A stretch of 33,924 bases of DNA from an uncultured Bacteroidota bacterium (lineage in GTDB: Bacteria > Bacteroidota > Bacteroidia > Chitinophagales > Chitinophagaceae), in the NCBI GenBank assembly GCA_903953815.1, contig CAJBLA010000143.1, positions 1 to 33,924 of the forward strand, in the 5' to 3' direction. Shown here in pieces: positions 23,118-31,412 of the stretch. Position numbers and translations under genes: made by a program. The first letter of the stretch is position 1. Each line of letters starts with the position of its first letter. The notes beneath the pieces are model-generated. The model was not told the DNA's origin. It did not search any database and saw only the letters and a list, made by a program, of their open reading frames with translations.

Positions 23118-23681
23118 TTAAGGCACATAACACAGCCTTTCCATATTATAGGCTGCAACCACATTGGTCTTCGCTAGTTCAGCATAAGCACTGGTTAACA
23201 TGGAGTTATGTATTTCCTCAGGTCTTAAATGTATAAACTTACCCAGCGTCACCCCAAATACATAGTTACTTTGATCCACCATTTCCTGGGTGATATCATA
23301 CCCCAAGCCCATTAGGTTACATTCCGCAACTTCGGAACAAAACATGTCACTTGTATATAGCCCATGTAAATCAACGGAGGTAACAAACTTTTTTGCGTAA
23401 CAAAAAATGGTCACTACTTTTTTGTCCTTTAATAATGGCGCCATTTCCTTATCAACAATATATTCCATATAGGATAAGCCATTGAACTGGCCAATGGAAA
23501 ATAAACCAAATGGACTGCCGTGCCCTAAGCATAAAACCGTGTCGTGTTTTTTAATCAACGCAATTAATTCATTTTTACTTACGCCACCATTTACAACTGT
23601 CAATTCCTCTTTTGGAATATTACCATAAATCGGCATCAAAAACTCGGTTGAAATATCTGTAGGATGTATTACTATTGTCAT
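23118..23681 (-). CDS. Possible caspase-fold (clan CD-like) protein
   Basis: 187 aa. The strand-loop DTVLCLGHGSPFGLFS near residue 50 and KKVVTIFCYAKKF near residue 92 place a His-Gly and a Cys at the ends of consecutive predicted beta strands, the layout of the catalytic dyad in clan CD cysteine peptidases and CHAT proteins. The rest is alpha/beta. I recall conserved Bacteroidota proteins of this type, annotated only as hypothetical. Peptidase activity is inferred from the dyad alone. The next gene on the same strand starts 104 bp downstream, and the gene upstream ends 234 bp away. Confidence 0.5.
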   Translation of the reverse strand: MTIVIHPTDISTEFLMPIYGNIPKEELTVVNGGVSKNELIALIKKHDTVLCLGHGSPFGLFSIGQFNGLSYMEYIVDKEMAPLLKDKKVVTIFCYAKKFVTSVDLHGLYTSDMFCSEVAECNLMGLGYDITQEMVDQSNYVFGVTLGKFIHLRPEEIHNSMLTSAYAELAKTNVVAAYNMERLCYVP

Positions 23682-23754
23682 ATATTTTTTAATTTACTTT
23701 TTTAAAATATTTTAAAAAAGTTGGGTTTGAAGTTCAATGAAAAATATCTTAATG

Positions 23755-23794
23755 AATTTTAAGTGATGAACTGAAAAATTTTAACTGATGAACT
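23755..23794. repeat. Two-copy 22-bp direct repeat in intergenic DNA
   Basis: AATTTTAAGTGATGAACT and AATTTTAACTGATGAACT occur 22 bp apart, differing at one base. They lie in the 234-bp gap between the caspase-fold gene and the DIP1984-like gene, about 75-115 bp upstream of the former. The spacing of about two helical turns would suit binding of a protein on one DNA face. Confidence 0.45.
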
Positions 23795-23915
23795 AAATGT
23801 GTTGAATACTTTATCTTTCATCGGCGTCAGCATCAATCAAGATTTGCTTAATTGTGCTCAATGCACAGGATATTTTTTATCTCCCCCCTCCCCCAACCGG
23901 TACTTTTAATTTATG

Positions 23916-24350
23916 TTAATTTAATATTGTTTTGTGGTTCCACTCGTCAAGTTCATCTTGTATGGTCTCAATTTGAGTCTCAATGTTCTTAACCATTTTA
24001 TCTCGTTCTAATATTCCAATTTCAGCAACCTTTGTAATATACTTTTCATCTGGCCACTTGGAATAGTGAGTTCCACTTTCACAACCCAACTCCTTTAACA
24101 TTTTACATTGTGTTTTTAATTCACTAAGTCGGTATATTTTGTCATTAACACTACTATTTGCCGCTTGTATTTTACACTTTAATGTAATTAACTCCTCCGT
24201 AAGGCCGAGCCAGTTTTTCATGGACTCCCTTGCGGAGTAAGGTCTTTCATTCTTTTCCTCAATACTGTTATATTGAGATACCTTTTTAAACTCCTGGGCT
24301 ATTTCACCCACTAATTTGTTTTTACGTTTTAACGCTTGTTTAATATTCAT
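23916..24350 (-). CDS. DIP1984-like coiled-coil protein
   Basis: 144 aa. The opening MNIKQALKRKNKLVGEIAQEF, the mid segment LTEELITLKCKIQAANSSVN and the helical C-terminal end with QIETIQDELDEWN resemble the DIP1984/septicolysin-like family (DUF6847) of short helical proteins, whose function is not established. Coiled-coil oligomerisation is likely. It lies 18 bp after the 218-aa gene and shares its run. A C-rich tract (minus strand G-rich) occupies 23881-23898 just past its stop. Confidence 0.55.
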   Translation of the reverse strand: MNIKQALKRKNKLVGEIAQEFKKVSQYNSIEEKNERPYSARESMKNWLGLTEELITLKCKIQAANSSVNDKIYRLSELKTQCKMLKELGCESGTHYSKWPDEKYITKVAEIGILERDKMVKNIETQIETIQDELDEWNHKTILN

Positions 24351-24368
24351 AATTTAATTTTTTTATTT

Positions 24369-25025
24369 TTATAATTTAATTCCTATCGTTTCAAGTAATT
24401 CTATAGTCTGTAGGTAATTTAATTCATAACTAAATTTTCGTTGACTACTTAATTCCTGAAACACTTTTACATAATTTTTCCAATGTATATTCGGACCATA
24501 CACACTTCCAGTTACTATTTTTTTATTGATTGGATCCCAAGCTGAATATACATTTGAACCTGATAAAGCAGACCCGCCAATTTTTATAATTTTGTTACCA
24601 TTATAAATAAGGTCATCTGAATTTTCCCAGGTTTTAAATAAGGCACCCAGCGAATATCTGAACGTACCTATATATAATCCACCAGAATACAACCAATTTG
24701 GTTTTAAATAGTAAAACCTTTCACTTGTTGTAATTTTTTCCCGTATGTCAAAGAGCTGGTCAAAATGATTAAACATTAAAGCAGAATATTTTTTCATATT
24801 CTCCTCTGTTTCTTCATGAACCCATGCACCATATAAGCTTACTGTTAAGCCTATTTTGTTATCTTCTATTTTTAAACCATTGGCAAAAACTAAATTCTTA
24901 GGGAATTTGATTACCAAGCCAGATGTATCTTTTAAAAGATAATAGTCTACTGCGTTGACCTCGATCTCACCGACGATATCTAAAAATTTATATTGCATTT
25001 GTTTTAATTCAGATTTTGTACCCAT
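24369..25025 (-). CDS. Hypothetical protein
   Basis: 218 aa, no family recognised. The N-terminal third is beta-rich (YKFLDIVGEIEVNAVDYYLL). The middle has GGLYIGTFRYSLGALFKTW and the later part repeated Gly, Ser and Tyr (GGSALSGSNVYSAWDP), suggesting a compact beta fold. There is no signal peptide or transmembrane segment. A good Bacteroidota promoter lies about 170 bp upstream, and the DIP1984-like gene follows after 18 bp, so this is probably the first gene of a two-gene transcript. Confidence 0.6.
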   Translation of the reverse strand: MGTKSELKQMQYKFLDIVGEIEVNAVDYYLLKDTSGLVIKFPKNLVFANGLKIEDNKIGLTVSLYGAWVHEETEENMKKYSALMFNHFDQLFDIREKITTSERFYYLKPNWLYSGGLYIGTFRYSLGALFKTWENSDDLIYNGNKIIKIGGSALSGSNVYSAWDPINKKIVTGSVYGPNIHWKNYVKVFQELSSQRKFSYELNYLQTIELLETIGIKL

Positions 25026-25330
25026 AATATTTTCAATTTTAATTTTTTGATTATTAAGGGGCAGTTATTTTGAATAATCTCATAACCACCCCTTAACCAC
25101 TAAACAACCACAACCACAATTAAACCCCGTCAACTAACAAACAAAAACTACTAATATGAAAACCAAACAAAGTCATTATTTCGAAATGGGAGTGCAAAGC
25201 TAAATGTTATATTTTATATTGCCAAATGTTTTTTTATATTTTTTTTATAAAATATACTAAAACTTTACTGCAATTGAAATTTTTTTTGTTTTTAGGCTAA
25301 AAAACGGTTGGTAATACCTTGCTTTCCCCC
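25026..25330 (-). other. 305-bp intergenic leader with no gene
   Basis: The gap holds the promoter at 25195-25226 and an AT-rich leader. The only ATG-led ORF noticed on the plus strand codes 15 residues and is probably chance. No structured RNA was recognised, though a leader of about 165 nt before the 218-aa gene leaves room for one. Confidence 0.4.
25195..25226 (-). promoter_or_regulatory. Bacteroidota-type promoter
   Basis: On the minus strand TTTG (25223-25226), a 20-bp spacer, then TAGCTTTG (25195-25202) match the -33 TTTG and -7 TAnnTTTG consensus at the expected spacing. It points to the 218-aa gene, with a predicted start of transcription near 25190. This is the only complete two-box match found in the window. 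Confidence 0.6.
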
Positions 25331-25789
25331 TTAAAACGGGTGGAAACTGATCGATTCAACCCCTTCTAATGGTCTGTTTATCAACTCCTCCTGCAATATT
25401 GCCTTGACAAGTGCCATATCGGGCCATGATTGCTCATCAAAGCAAAATATCATCTTATTGGATTTAAAATATTTTTCCTGGGCTTCGAAAGTATCTCCAA
25501 AAAACTTGCGTAAATCCTGCTGCATGGTCAATTGCTTATCTTGTCTTAATACGGGAAATAAGGTTATTGTATGCTTAGGAAATAAACAACCAGGTTCATA
25601 TTTGCTATTTACCATGTCACAATACCGATCGATATTTAATTGCGGTTCCCCCAATTTTGTTAAAAGAGTATTTGCCAAGCCTCCCACCTTTTTTGCTGAA
25701 CAAATAATGTGAAGCTTAGACGAGTTCAATAAATTAATTGAATCGTCACTTGTTATTTCATTAACTGTTATATTTTTTAAATTGCTCAT
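25331..25789 (-). CDS. Hypothetical protein
   Basis: 152 aa, soluble. It opens with charged residues, then a strand LHIICSAKKVGGLANTLL, an aromatic and Pro-rich middle (KYEPGCLFPKHTITLFPV), and FCFDEQSWPDMALVKAIL near the end. It contains three Cys and two Asp clusters but no motif I can name. It lies 17 bp after the TRD-like gene on the same strand, so the two are probably co-transcribed and may be functional partners. Confidence 0.6.
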   Translation of the reverse strand: MSNLKNITVNEITSDDSINLLNSSKLHIICSAKKVGGLANTLLTKLGEPQLNIDRYCDMVNSKYEPGCLFPKHTITLFPVLRQDKQLTMQQDLRKFFGDTFEAQEKYFKSNKMIFCFDEQSWPDMALVKAILQEELINRPLEGVESISFHPF

Positions 25790-25806
25790 TTGTTTTTTTT
25801 AATTAT

Positions 25807-26562
25807 TTATCGTTTTATACTAGTAGCATATAACAACGATTTTGCTTCAATCTTTTTTGTTGCTTCTACTATATCATTATGTAAAGAGACTAATTCATCT
25901 TGCTTTTCTAGTCGCTTAAATACCTTCACTTTGATATCTTTAATTTCCTTAATGCCTGTGATTATTACACTTCCTTGATTTATAATATTTAAATTTTTTG
26001 TTTCTAACCCACTCTTTTTAGCATTATACAAATCTAACAATTCATTTTTTACAAATGAATCTAGTATTAAATGAATATAATTGATGTTCATATTAGAATA
26101 GTTATCCCTTAATTTAAAAATTATAAAATGATGTGTTGCTACTGCATAAAAATTTTCAAACTGTTTATGATTTTTTAATTCATTCATTGACTTAATCATT
26201 GAATAGCCAGCTGGAATACCTCTAACACAAAGCAAATAATCAGTTGGTTGAATTAGGCGTTTTTCAGTAATTGGTATTAAATCTATTGAATCATTCTTTG
26301 TATCTTTTTTGGTGGCAATTTTCTTCTTTTCCCTTTTCAAACGATTATTAATTAAATCGGATTCATTTTGTGCTAAGTTTTCAAAATCTATTAGTCCATC
26401 AATTGCGCGCATGTCACCCATATGCAAAAACCATACTTTACGTTGTTCATTATTTTGTTCAATAAACCTTTCATGTTTATCCTCTAATATTCCAGTTGTG
26501 ATATGAAACAAATTATCTAGCGTTATCAACTCATGTTCATCTGTTAATAATAATAAAAGCAT
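25807..26562 (-). CDS. Lone HsdS-type target-recognition domain protein
   Basis: 251 aa. The layout follows one half of a type I restriction specificity subunit: LFHITTGIL, then WFLHMGDMRAIDGLID, a PTDYLLCVRGIPAGYSMI strand pair, AVATHHFIIFKL, YIHLILDSFV, a GSVIITGIKEIKDIKV loop, and a final coiled coil from QDELVSLHNDIVEATKKIEA. A full HsdS has two such units, and one alone would have to dimerise. No HsdM or HsdR is in the window. It may be an orphan left from a restriction locus or a DNA-recognition factor for the neighbouring genes. The call is by pattern. Confidence 0.6.
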   Translation of the reverse strand: MLLLLLTDEHELITLDNLFHITTGILEDKHERFIEQNNEQRKVWFLHMGDMRAIDGLIDFENLAQNESDLINNRLKREKKKIATKKDTKNDSIDLIPITEKRLIQPTDYLLCVRGIPAGYSMIKSMNELKNHKQFENFYAVATHHFIIFKLRDNYSNMNINYIHLILDSFVKNELLDLYNAKKSGLETKNLNIINQGSVIITGIKEIKDIKVKVFKRLEKQDELVSLHNDIVEATKKIEAKSLLYATSIKR

Positions 26563-26675
26563 TATAAATATTTTGACGAAGATAGGAAATTATTTTATAT
26601 TTGAAATATAATTTATATACTGTAATGTTTAAATAGTTCATAAATCATTGAATACCAATATTATAATTAATAATT

Positions 26676-27203
26676 ATGAATAAGAAAATATACTTTCTTC
26701 TCATTTTCATAACCTTACTCGCAACCTTAGTAGTATATAACTATTCAGATTGGAAATTCATTTCCCCAGTAAAAGGAAGTAGCAGGTTTAGTTATTCTCA
26801 AACCGCATTTGGGGCTCCTAGGGTAGGCCATAAACATAAAGGGGTGGATATATTTGCCAAGTCAGGTACTCCCGTTATATCGGCTTCAAAAGGCATTGTT
26901 ATATATACAGGGGTTTTATCCTTGGGAGGCAACGTAGTCGTGGTTTTAGGACCTGCTTTTAAAACACATTATTATGCACACTTAAAAACTACTGATACGC
27001 GATTAGGAATGATCTTAAATAATGGGGATCCTATTGGTACAGTTGGGAATACGGGAAATGCAAAAAATACACCATCGCATTTGCATTACTCCATTGGTAC
27101 AATGTTACCTAAATGGTATAAGGATAATAATAACGGGCTGTCCTTTTATACGGACCCTGTGCCGTTATTAAATAAGTATTTTGAGAACTTAAAGAATTTT
27201 TAA
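26676..27203 (+). CDS. M23 (LytM-type) peptidase
   Basis: 175 aa. An N-terminal signal or anchor (IYFLLIFITLLATLVVYNY) is followed directly by a compact LytM domain. The zinc and catalytic residues are all visible: HKGVDIFA near residue 55 (His and Asp), HYYAHL near residue 100, and SHLHYSI near residue 135 (HxH). The family cleaves peptide cross-links of peptidoglycan, so it probably acts in the periplasm in wall remodelling. It is transcribed divergently from the TRD-like gene and has no obvious operon partner. The gene downstream starts 54 bp later on the same strand. Confidence 0.88.
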   Translation: MNKKIYFLLIFITLLATLVVYNYSDWKFISPVKGSSRFSYSQTAFGAPRVGHKHKGVDIFAKSGTPVISASKGIVIYTGVLSLGGNVVVVLGPAFKTHYYAHLKTTDTRLGMILNNGDPIGTVGNTGNAKNTPSHLHYSIGTMLPKWYKDNNNGLSFYTDPVPLLNKYFENLKNF

Positions 27204-27257
27204 AAATTTATAAAAATATTATTAAATTCAGTTTTTTATTCACAAATATTTTAGTTT

Positions 27258-27926
27258 ATGGGACTATTTGATTTTTTCAAGAAAAAAGATGCTAATTTTT
27301 TTATTGATAACGATCCTGAATTGCAAAAACTCGATGCAGAAATAAGGGATATAAACAAAGGAGTAAATGAAATAGTCAAAAATGACAAAGAACTAAATAA
27401 TCTCTTAGAAAGGCATGGATTTCATAGCGATGATTCAATACCAGAATTCAAAAACTCTCAAGAAGCTATAATTTATGTCAATAAGATAAAAGAAGAGTTT
27501 TTTTTAAAATTAAATAGTTCAAAAGAGCAAAAATATCTATCTGAATATCTACACGACTCTATTAAAGACTTATTTGAAGAAGCAAAAATTGAGCAATATT
27601 TTGGTGATGATTATGCAGAAGGTTGGAAAGAATTTATTAAAGAAAATGATTTAATTATTGAGCGTGAAAAAGAAATGATTTTAAAATACAATTTTGATAA
27701 AGGAAGTAAAATCTCCCAACAGGAAATATGGATAGATATGGAAAGTAGCGAATTAGAAGATAGTAGAGGATATCCTGATAAAAAAGAACTTACAGAATCT
27801 GAAGACGATGCGTCTTATGAAACATGGACTTATGGTAATAAATTATCTGGATCACATTTTCATTTAAGAAACGGCTTTTTAATAAAATTTGTAGATAGGA
27901 AAGAACCAAAAAATCGATTTTATTAA
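27258..27926 (+). CDS. Hypothetical protein with BamE-like C-terminal segment
   Basis: 222 aa, highly charged. A small DUF-like opening (MGLFDFFKKKDA) precedes a helical acidic central region. The final 70 residues (KGSKISQQEIWIDM, a GYPDKKEL segment, then YETWTYGNKLSG and FHLRNGFLIKF) follow the pattern of BamE/SmpA-like beta folds, where a gap near a Gly-Pro turn is followed by a W-x-Y strand and an xNG-x turn. There is no signal peptide, so a true outer-membrane role is unlikely. It lies 54 bp after the M23 gene. The similarity is weak and structural only. Confidence 0.55.
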   Translation: MGLFDFFKKKDANFFIDNDPELQKLDAEIRDINKGVNEIVKNDKELNNLLERHGFHSDDSIPEFKNSQEAIIYVNKIKEEFFLKLNSSKEQKYLSEYLHDSIKDLFEEAKIEQYFGDDYAEGWKEFIKENDLIIEREKEMILKYNFDKGSKISQQEIWIDMESSELEDSRGYPDKKELTESEDDASYETWTYGNKLSGSHFHLRNGFLIKFVDRKEPKNRFY

Positions 27927-28098
27927 AACGGTTTAAAATTTAAGTAGCCATTTAAATACATCCCCGGCAAGGTCACGATCCATGTTTTAGATTTTTTGTT
28001 GGGAAACAGGGGCAAATTGAGGACAAGCAATAAAAATATACAAAATGACCTTAGCTCAATGACTTGCATTCCATGAGCTATAAAAATTCCATAATGTG

Positions 28099-29493
28099 CT
28101 ACTTAACAATAATATCTTTAACTGCTCTAGCCATACATTTTGGAATTTTATTTGGCGCTATGTCTTGTTGATTAAAACTAAATTGAATGGGTTCAATAAC
28201 ATTAAAATCGTCCCACTCGCGATTGCCTTCCAAAACATCTGAAATATTATCATCTGTCATATAACTTGTTTTTAAACTTGTCCCCCAATAACTAGTATTA
28301 AAAAATCCTCCAATAAAATCCTTGTTTTGATATAATGTATTCAATTCATCTTTGGTTGGTAATCTCCAACCTTTACCTAATGCATTACAAGCTTTATTGG
28401 CATCATCCCAATTCATTTCTTCAGGAAAATCATATTGTGCAACTTCTAAAATATCCATTTTGAATGGCGTGCCTATAATATTATTAGGTGCCTTAACGGC
28501 ACGAACATATTTCTGAAATCTCTTACCGTAATAGGTGGTCCTATTCGGATTTTTTTTGAAATGATTAAACGCTGACAAGCACTTATCATACTCGGTAGAA
28601 CTCCAATAGTTCCAATCACCTAAACAGCAGGTCTTATCTTTATTAAAATATAAATTTTTCAATTCTTCTTCAGTTGGTAACCTCCAACCATTAGCGAGTG
28701 AAGCACATGCTGATTCAGCGCTTTGCCAACTCATTTTTTCAGGAAAATCATATTGTGCAACTTCTAAATTGTCAATTTTAATTGGTGTTCCAATAATATC
28801 ATTAGGTGATGATATAATAGATGGTGCTTCTTTTGGTTCAAGATCCCCCCTAACGGCAAGAACTTTTTTAGTATGGAGTCTACTGCAATGATTATGTTCA
28901 CAATGCCTCATTGACATGGCAAATGCGCCGGTATCGGATTGTGTTGAGGAACTCCAATAACTCCCCTCATTCAGAGAATCGCCAAACTGGTCTTTATATT
29001 TATATAAAATACTTAATTCAAATCTTGTTGGTAATCTCCAACCATTAGCGAGTGAAGCACATGCTGCTTCAGCATCAGTCCAATTCACTTCTTGAGGAAA
29101 ATCATATTGTGCAACTTCTAAATTATCAATTTTGAATGGCGTACCAATGATATCAATAGAACTTTTCATTTTAACCAATCGCACATAAAATGAATTCTCT
29201 GAACTAAAATTTTGACCTTGAAATCCGGCATGCTCATCTTTCCCAAAAGATTGAATGCATTGTCCATTAGACTCAAATGTAGAGGACCAGTAAACCGGAT
29301 ATTTTATTATGCCATCTTGATCTATAATCGTTTCGGCAAATCCGCCAATTTTAGCCCTTTTGATAAAAATATAATTCAACTCATCTTTTGTAGGTAATCT
29401 CCAACCTTCCTTAATTTTTTGAAGATTAACAATTTCGTTATAAGGTAGATAACCTTCATCATGTTGGTCAATAAGTAAATATATAAAGCTCAT
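28099..29493 (-). CDS. Four-repeat DUF1566 (Lcl/Fib_succ_major-type) protein
   Basis: 464 aa made of four units of about 110 aa. Each carries GWRLPT followed by ELxxLY and a YWSST or YWGTS segment. Units 2-4 open with near-identical IIGTPxKxDxLEVAQYDFP. The first unit is the most divergent and lacks that opening. No signal peptide is visible at the start, which is unusual for a family that is mostly cell-surface. DUF1566 domains belong to the C-type-lectin-like/FGE-like group. The gene stands alone, with a small inverted repeat (TAGCTCA/TGAGCTA) downstream at 28053-28082. Confidence 0.85.
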   Translation of the reverse strand: MSFIYLLIDQHDEGYLPYNEIVNLQKIKEGWRLPTKDELNYIFIKRAKIGGFAETIIDQDGIIKYPVYWSSTFESNGQCIQSFGKDEHAGFQGQNFSSENSFYVRLVKMKSSIDIIGTPFKIDNLEVAQYDFPQEVNWTDAEAACASLANGWRLPTRFELSILYKYKDQFGDSLNEGSYWSSSTQSDTGAFAMSMRHCEHNHCSRLHTKKVLAVRGDLEPKEAPSIISSPNDIIGTPIKIDNLEVAQYDFPEKMSWQSAESACASLANGWRLPTEEELKNLYFNKDKTCCLGDWNYWSSTEYDKCLSAFNHFKKNPNRTTYYGKRFQKYVRAVKAPNNIIGTPFKMDILEVAQYDFPEEMNWDDANKACNALGKGWRLPTKDELNTLYQNKDFIGGFFNTSYWGTSLKTSYMTDDNISDVLEGNREWDDFNVIEPIQFSFNQQDIAPNKIPKCMARAVKDIIVK

Positions 29494-29825
29494 AAACTAT
29501 AATATTAAAGGGACTAGCAGTTAATGAATATAATAATAAATTATATACCTAAAGAATACAAATAAAATATTTGATTGGTTTGAACGATAAGATAGACACT
29601 TTCATAATTAATTCTATTTGGATGAACTTCGAATAGAATCGAGACAGCGATACATAAATTCTTCATTTTGTTTAATTTTTAACATATATTTTTTATATTT
29701 GTTTAAACAAGTTTGATAGGGCAAATATGTAGTGATTATTGAAATATTAAAGAAATGATTAATTTTATAAAAAGAGTTTACATTAATTTGGCAAAAAATA
29801 ATTTATACAGATTTAAAAACATTTT
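29494..29825. other. 332-bp AT-rich intergenic region between divergent genes
   Basis: No gene is seen. It contains an inverted repeat ATTCTATT/AATAGAAT (29611-29618 and 29632-29639, 13-nt loop). It also holds a plus-strand TATATTTG (29694-29701) with TTTG 23 bp upstream (29667-29670), a near-consensus promoter for the gene at 29826. Confidence 0.35.
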
Positions 29826-31343
29826 ATGGGTAGAAAATTAACTTATTACGAAAGATCTCAAAGAGATAGAGAAAGAGAAGAGGAGCGTGAAGAAAAGGCT
29901 GCTGCTGTAGCAGAAAGAAGAGCTCATGCCAAAAGAGTACGTGAAAGGGAAGCGGCAGCGCTTGCTGCATCACGTGAAAAACAAGAAGAAGCAAAAATCA
30001 GAAATGCCAATAATGAAGTAGCAACTTATGATAAATTTATAAAAGGAATTACCAAATTACATCTAAGTCAAAGTATTACAAATTATAAAAGATTTAATGA
30101 CGAATTTCAACTCGTATCTAAATTTGATAGTAGTGTTGTAAAGGAACCTACTCAACCTAAAATGGTTAAAGAATATATTTTTAAACCAAATGAATTTTCT
30201 TTTGAAACAAAAAAATTTCAATTTGGAAATGAAACTCAATTAAAAGAGTCAAAAGAATACATCAATTATAGTGCTGAACAATATTGTACAAAAATGAATA
30301 AATACAAACCAAGCGTTTTTGGTTGGATCCTGTATTTTATAATTTTGTTTCCTATAGCATTTTTACATTATTTAGTTGCTAAAAAGAATTTTTTCAAAAA
30401 ATCAAAATATAATGATTTTATCTCACTTCATGAATCTGAAGTTTCCAGACTGGAGTCTGAAAAAGAAACTAAACGAAGTGCATTTATGAAGGAACAAGAA
30501 GAAAAACGACAAAATGCATTAGAAAAATTTGAAAAAGAAGAAAAAGAAAGAAAAATTAAGGAACAAGAAAACTATGACAATAGTAAAAAAAATTACAACA
30601 TTCTATTAGAGAAGTACAATAAAGATTTAATTACATATAGAACTGAACTTGAACAAAAGAAACATACACACGAACAAAATGAGTTATTAAAAACAAAATG
30701 GTATAGTAACTTACTTATTGGAAATAAAGAGGCTGTTGAAGAAATGCTTGAACTTTTATTCCCAATAATTTTCGATTTAGACGCTGAATATGTGGATTCA
30801 GACCCATCTGAGATTGAAGTTGGGTTTAATGTGCTAAATAATAGTTCTGTAGATATAAGCATTAGTATTGATAAAGAATTGAAGTACGTACCTGAAGTTG
30901 GTTATAAATTAACAGCCTCAGGAAAAGAAGTTAGTGAATTTAATCTTACTCAAAAGGCTAAAAACGAATATACCAATGCTTGTATTTGTTCACTTACACT
31001 AGCCTATGTTAAAGCCGTTTTTGAATATTGTAAATCAATAGAAACCTTAAGAATAGAATTAACAATTCCAAGTACTAATAAAAAAACCGGCGAGTATGAA
31101 GATGAAGTACTTATATATTTAAACGCAAATAGATCAACTTATAATAAAATAGTGTATTCAAATATTGATCCAGTAGAAGCTATAACTAATTTTGATTGCG
31201 AATATAAACCTATTGAAAATCGTAAAAATAATATAGCATCTAAATTAGATAATGAAAATTTAATTTGGGCTACCAAAGAAGATACAGGCGTTGAAATAAA
31301 TGCGGTGATTAAGAGGGCATTTAAAAAACTTAATTATATGTAA
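29826..31343 (+). CDS. Coiled-coil membrane protein of unknown function
   Basis: 505 aa. Residues 1-65 are an Arg/Glu/Ala-rich helix (RSQRDREREEEREEKAAAVA and on). Near residues 165-182 a hydrophobic stretch (VFGWILYFIILFPIAFLHYL) makes one transmembrane segment. A long coiled coil runs from about 195 to 290. The C-terminal 215 residues (from about KTKWYSNLLIGNKEAVEEML) form a mixed alpha/beta domain with conserved-looking VDISISIDKELKYVPEVGYK. The last domain may be a binding or signalling module. It lies upstream of the septoil-knot gene with a perfect inverted repeat between them. Confidence 0.7.
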   Translation: MGRKLTYYERSQRDREREEEREEKAAAVAERRAHAKRVREREAAALAASREKQEEAKIRNANNEVATYDKFIKGITKLHLSQSITNYKRFNDEFQLVSKFDSSVVKEPTQPKMVKEYIFKPNEFSFETKKFQFGNETQLKESKEYINYSAEQYCTKMNKYKPSVFGWILYFIILFPIAFLHYLVAKKNFFKKSKYNDFISLHESEVSRLESEKETKRSAFMKEQEEKRQNALEKFEKEEKERKIKEQENYDNSKKNYNILLEKYNKDLITYRTELEQKKHTHEQNELLKTKWYSNLLIGNKEAVEEMLELLFPIIFDLDAEYVDSDPSEIEVGFNVLNNSSVDISISIDKELKYVPEVGYKLTASGKEVSEFNLTQKAKNEYTNACICSLTLAYVKAVFEYCKSIETLRIELTIPSTNKKTGEYEDEVLIYLNANRSTYNKIVYSNIDPVEAITNFDCEYKPIENRKNNIASKLDNENLIWATKEDTGVEINAVIKRAFKKLNYM

Positions 31344-31350
31344 ATAATTA

Positions 31351-31397
31351 TTAAACATACATTATTGAAAGTCAGCATTTCAATAATGTATGTTTAA
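31351..31397 (+). terminator. Perfect 20-bp inverted repeat, likely terminator
   Basis: TTAAACATACATTATTGAAA and its exact complement TTTCAATAATGTATGTTTAA flank a 7-nt loop (GTCAGCA). It sits right after the coiled-coil gene stop and before the septoil-knot gene. The stem is AT-rich and the following T-tract is short, so it may be a bidirectional terminator or an mRNA end-stabilising element. Confidence 0.5.
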
Positions 31398-31412
31398 AAC
31401 TATAATATTTAA

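Noticed and set aside
23881-23898. C-rich run (G-rich on the minus strand), possible G-quadruplex
   Set aside because: Only two long G tracts and one GG are present, so a four-tract quadruplex is doubtful. No gene or repeat gives it a clear role.
25156-25200. ATG-led 15-codon ORF in the 25-kb intergenic gap
   Set aside because: Very short, no ribosome-binding or conserved features, and it runs against the predicted minus-strand promoter.
25807-26562. Complete type I restriction system
   Set aside because: No methylase motif (NPPF/NPPY type) or DEAD-box translocase of HsdM/HsdR is found in any ORF in the window.
27927-28098. Open 41-codon stretch on the plus strand (KYIPGKVTIHVLDFLLGN)
   Set aside because: It has no start codon, follows an in-frame stop, and has no recognised family. 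It could be a relic but is too short to call.
28099-29493. DUF1566 gene as a diversity-generating retroelement target
   Set aside because: Such domains can be variable targets, but no reverse transcriptase, accessory gene or template repeat is in the window.
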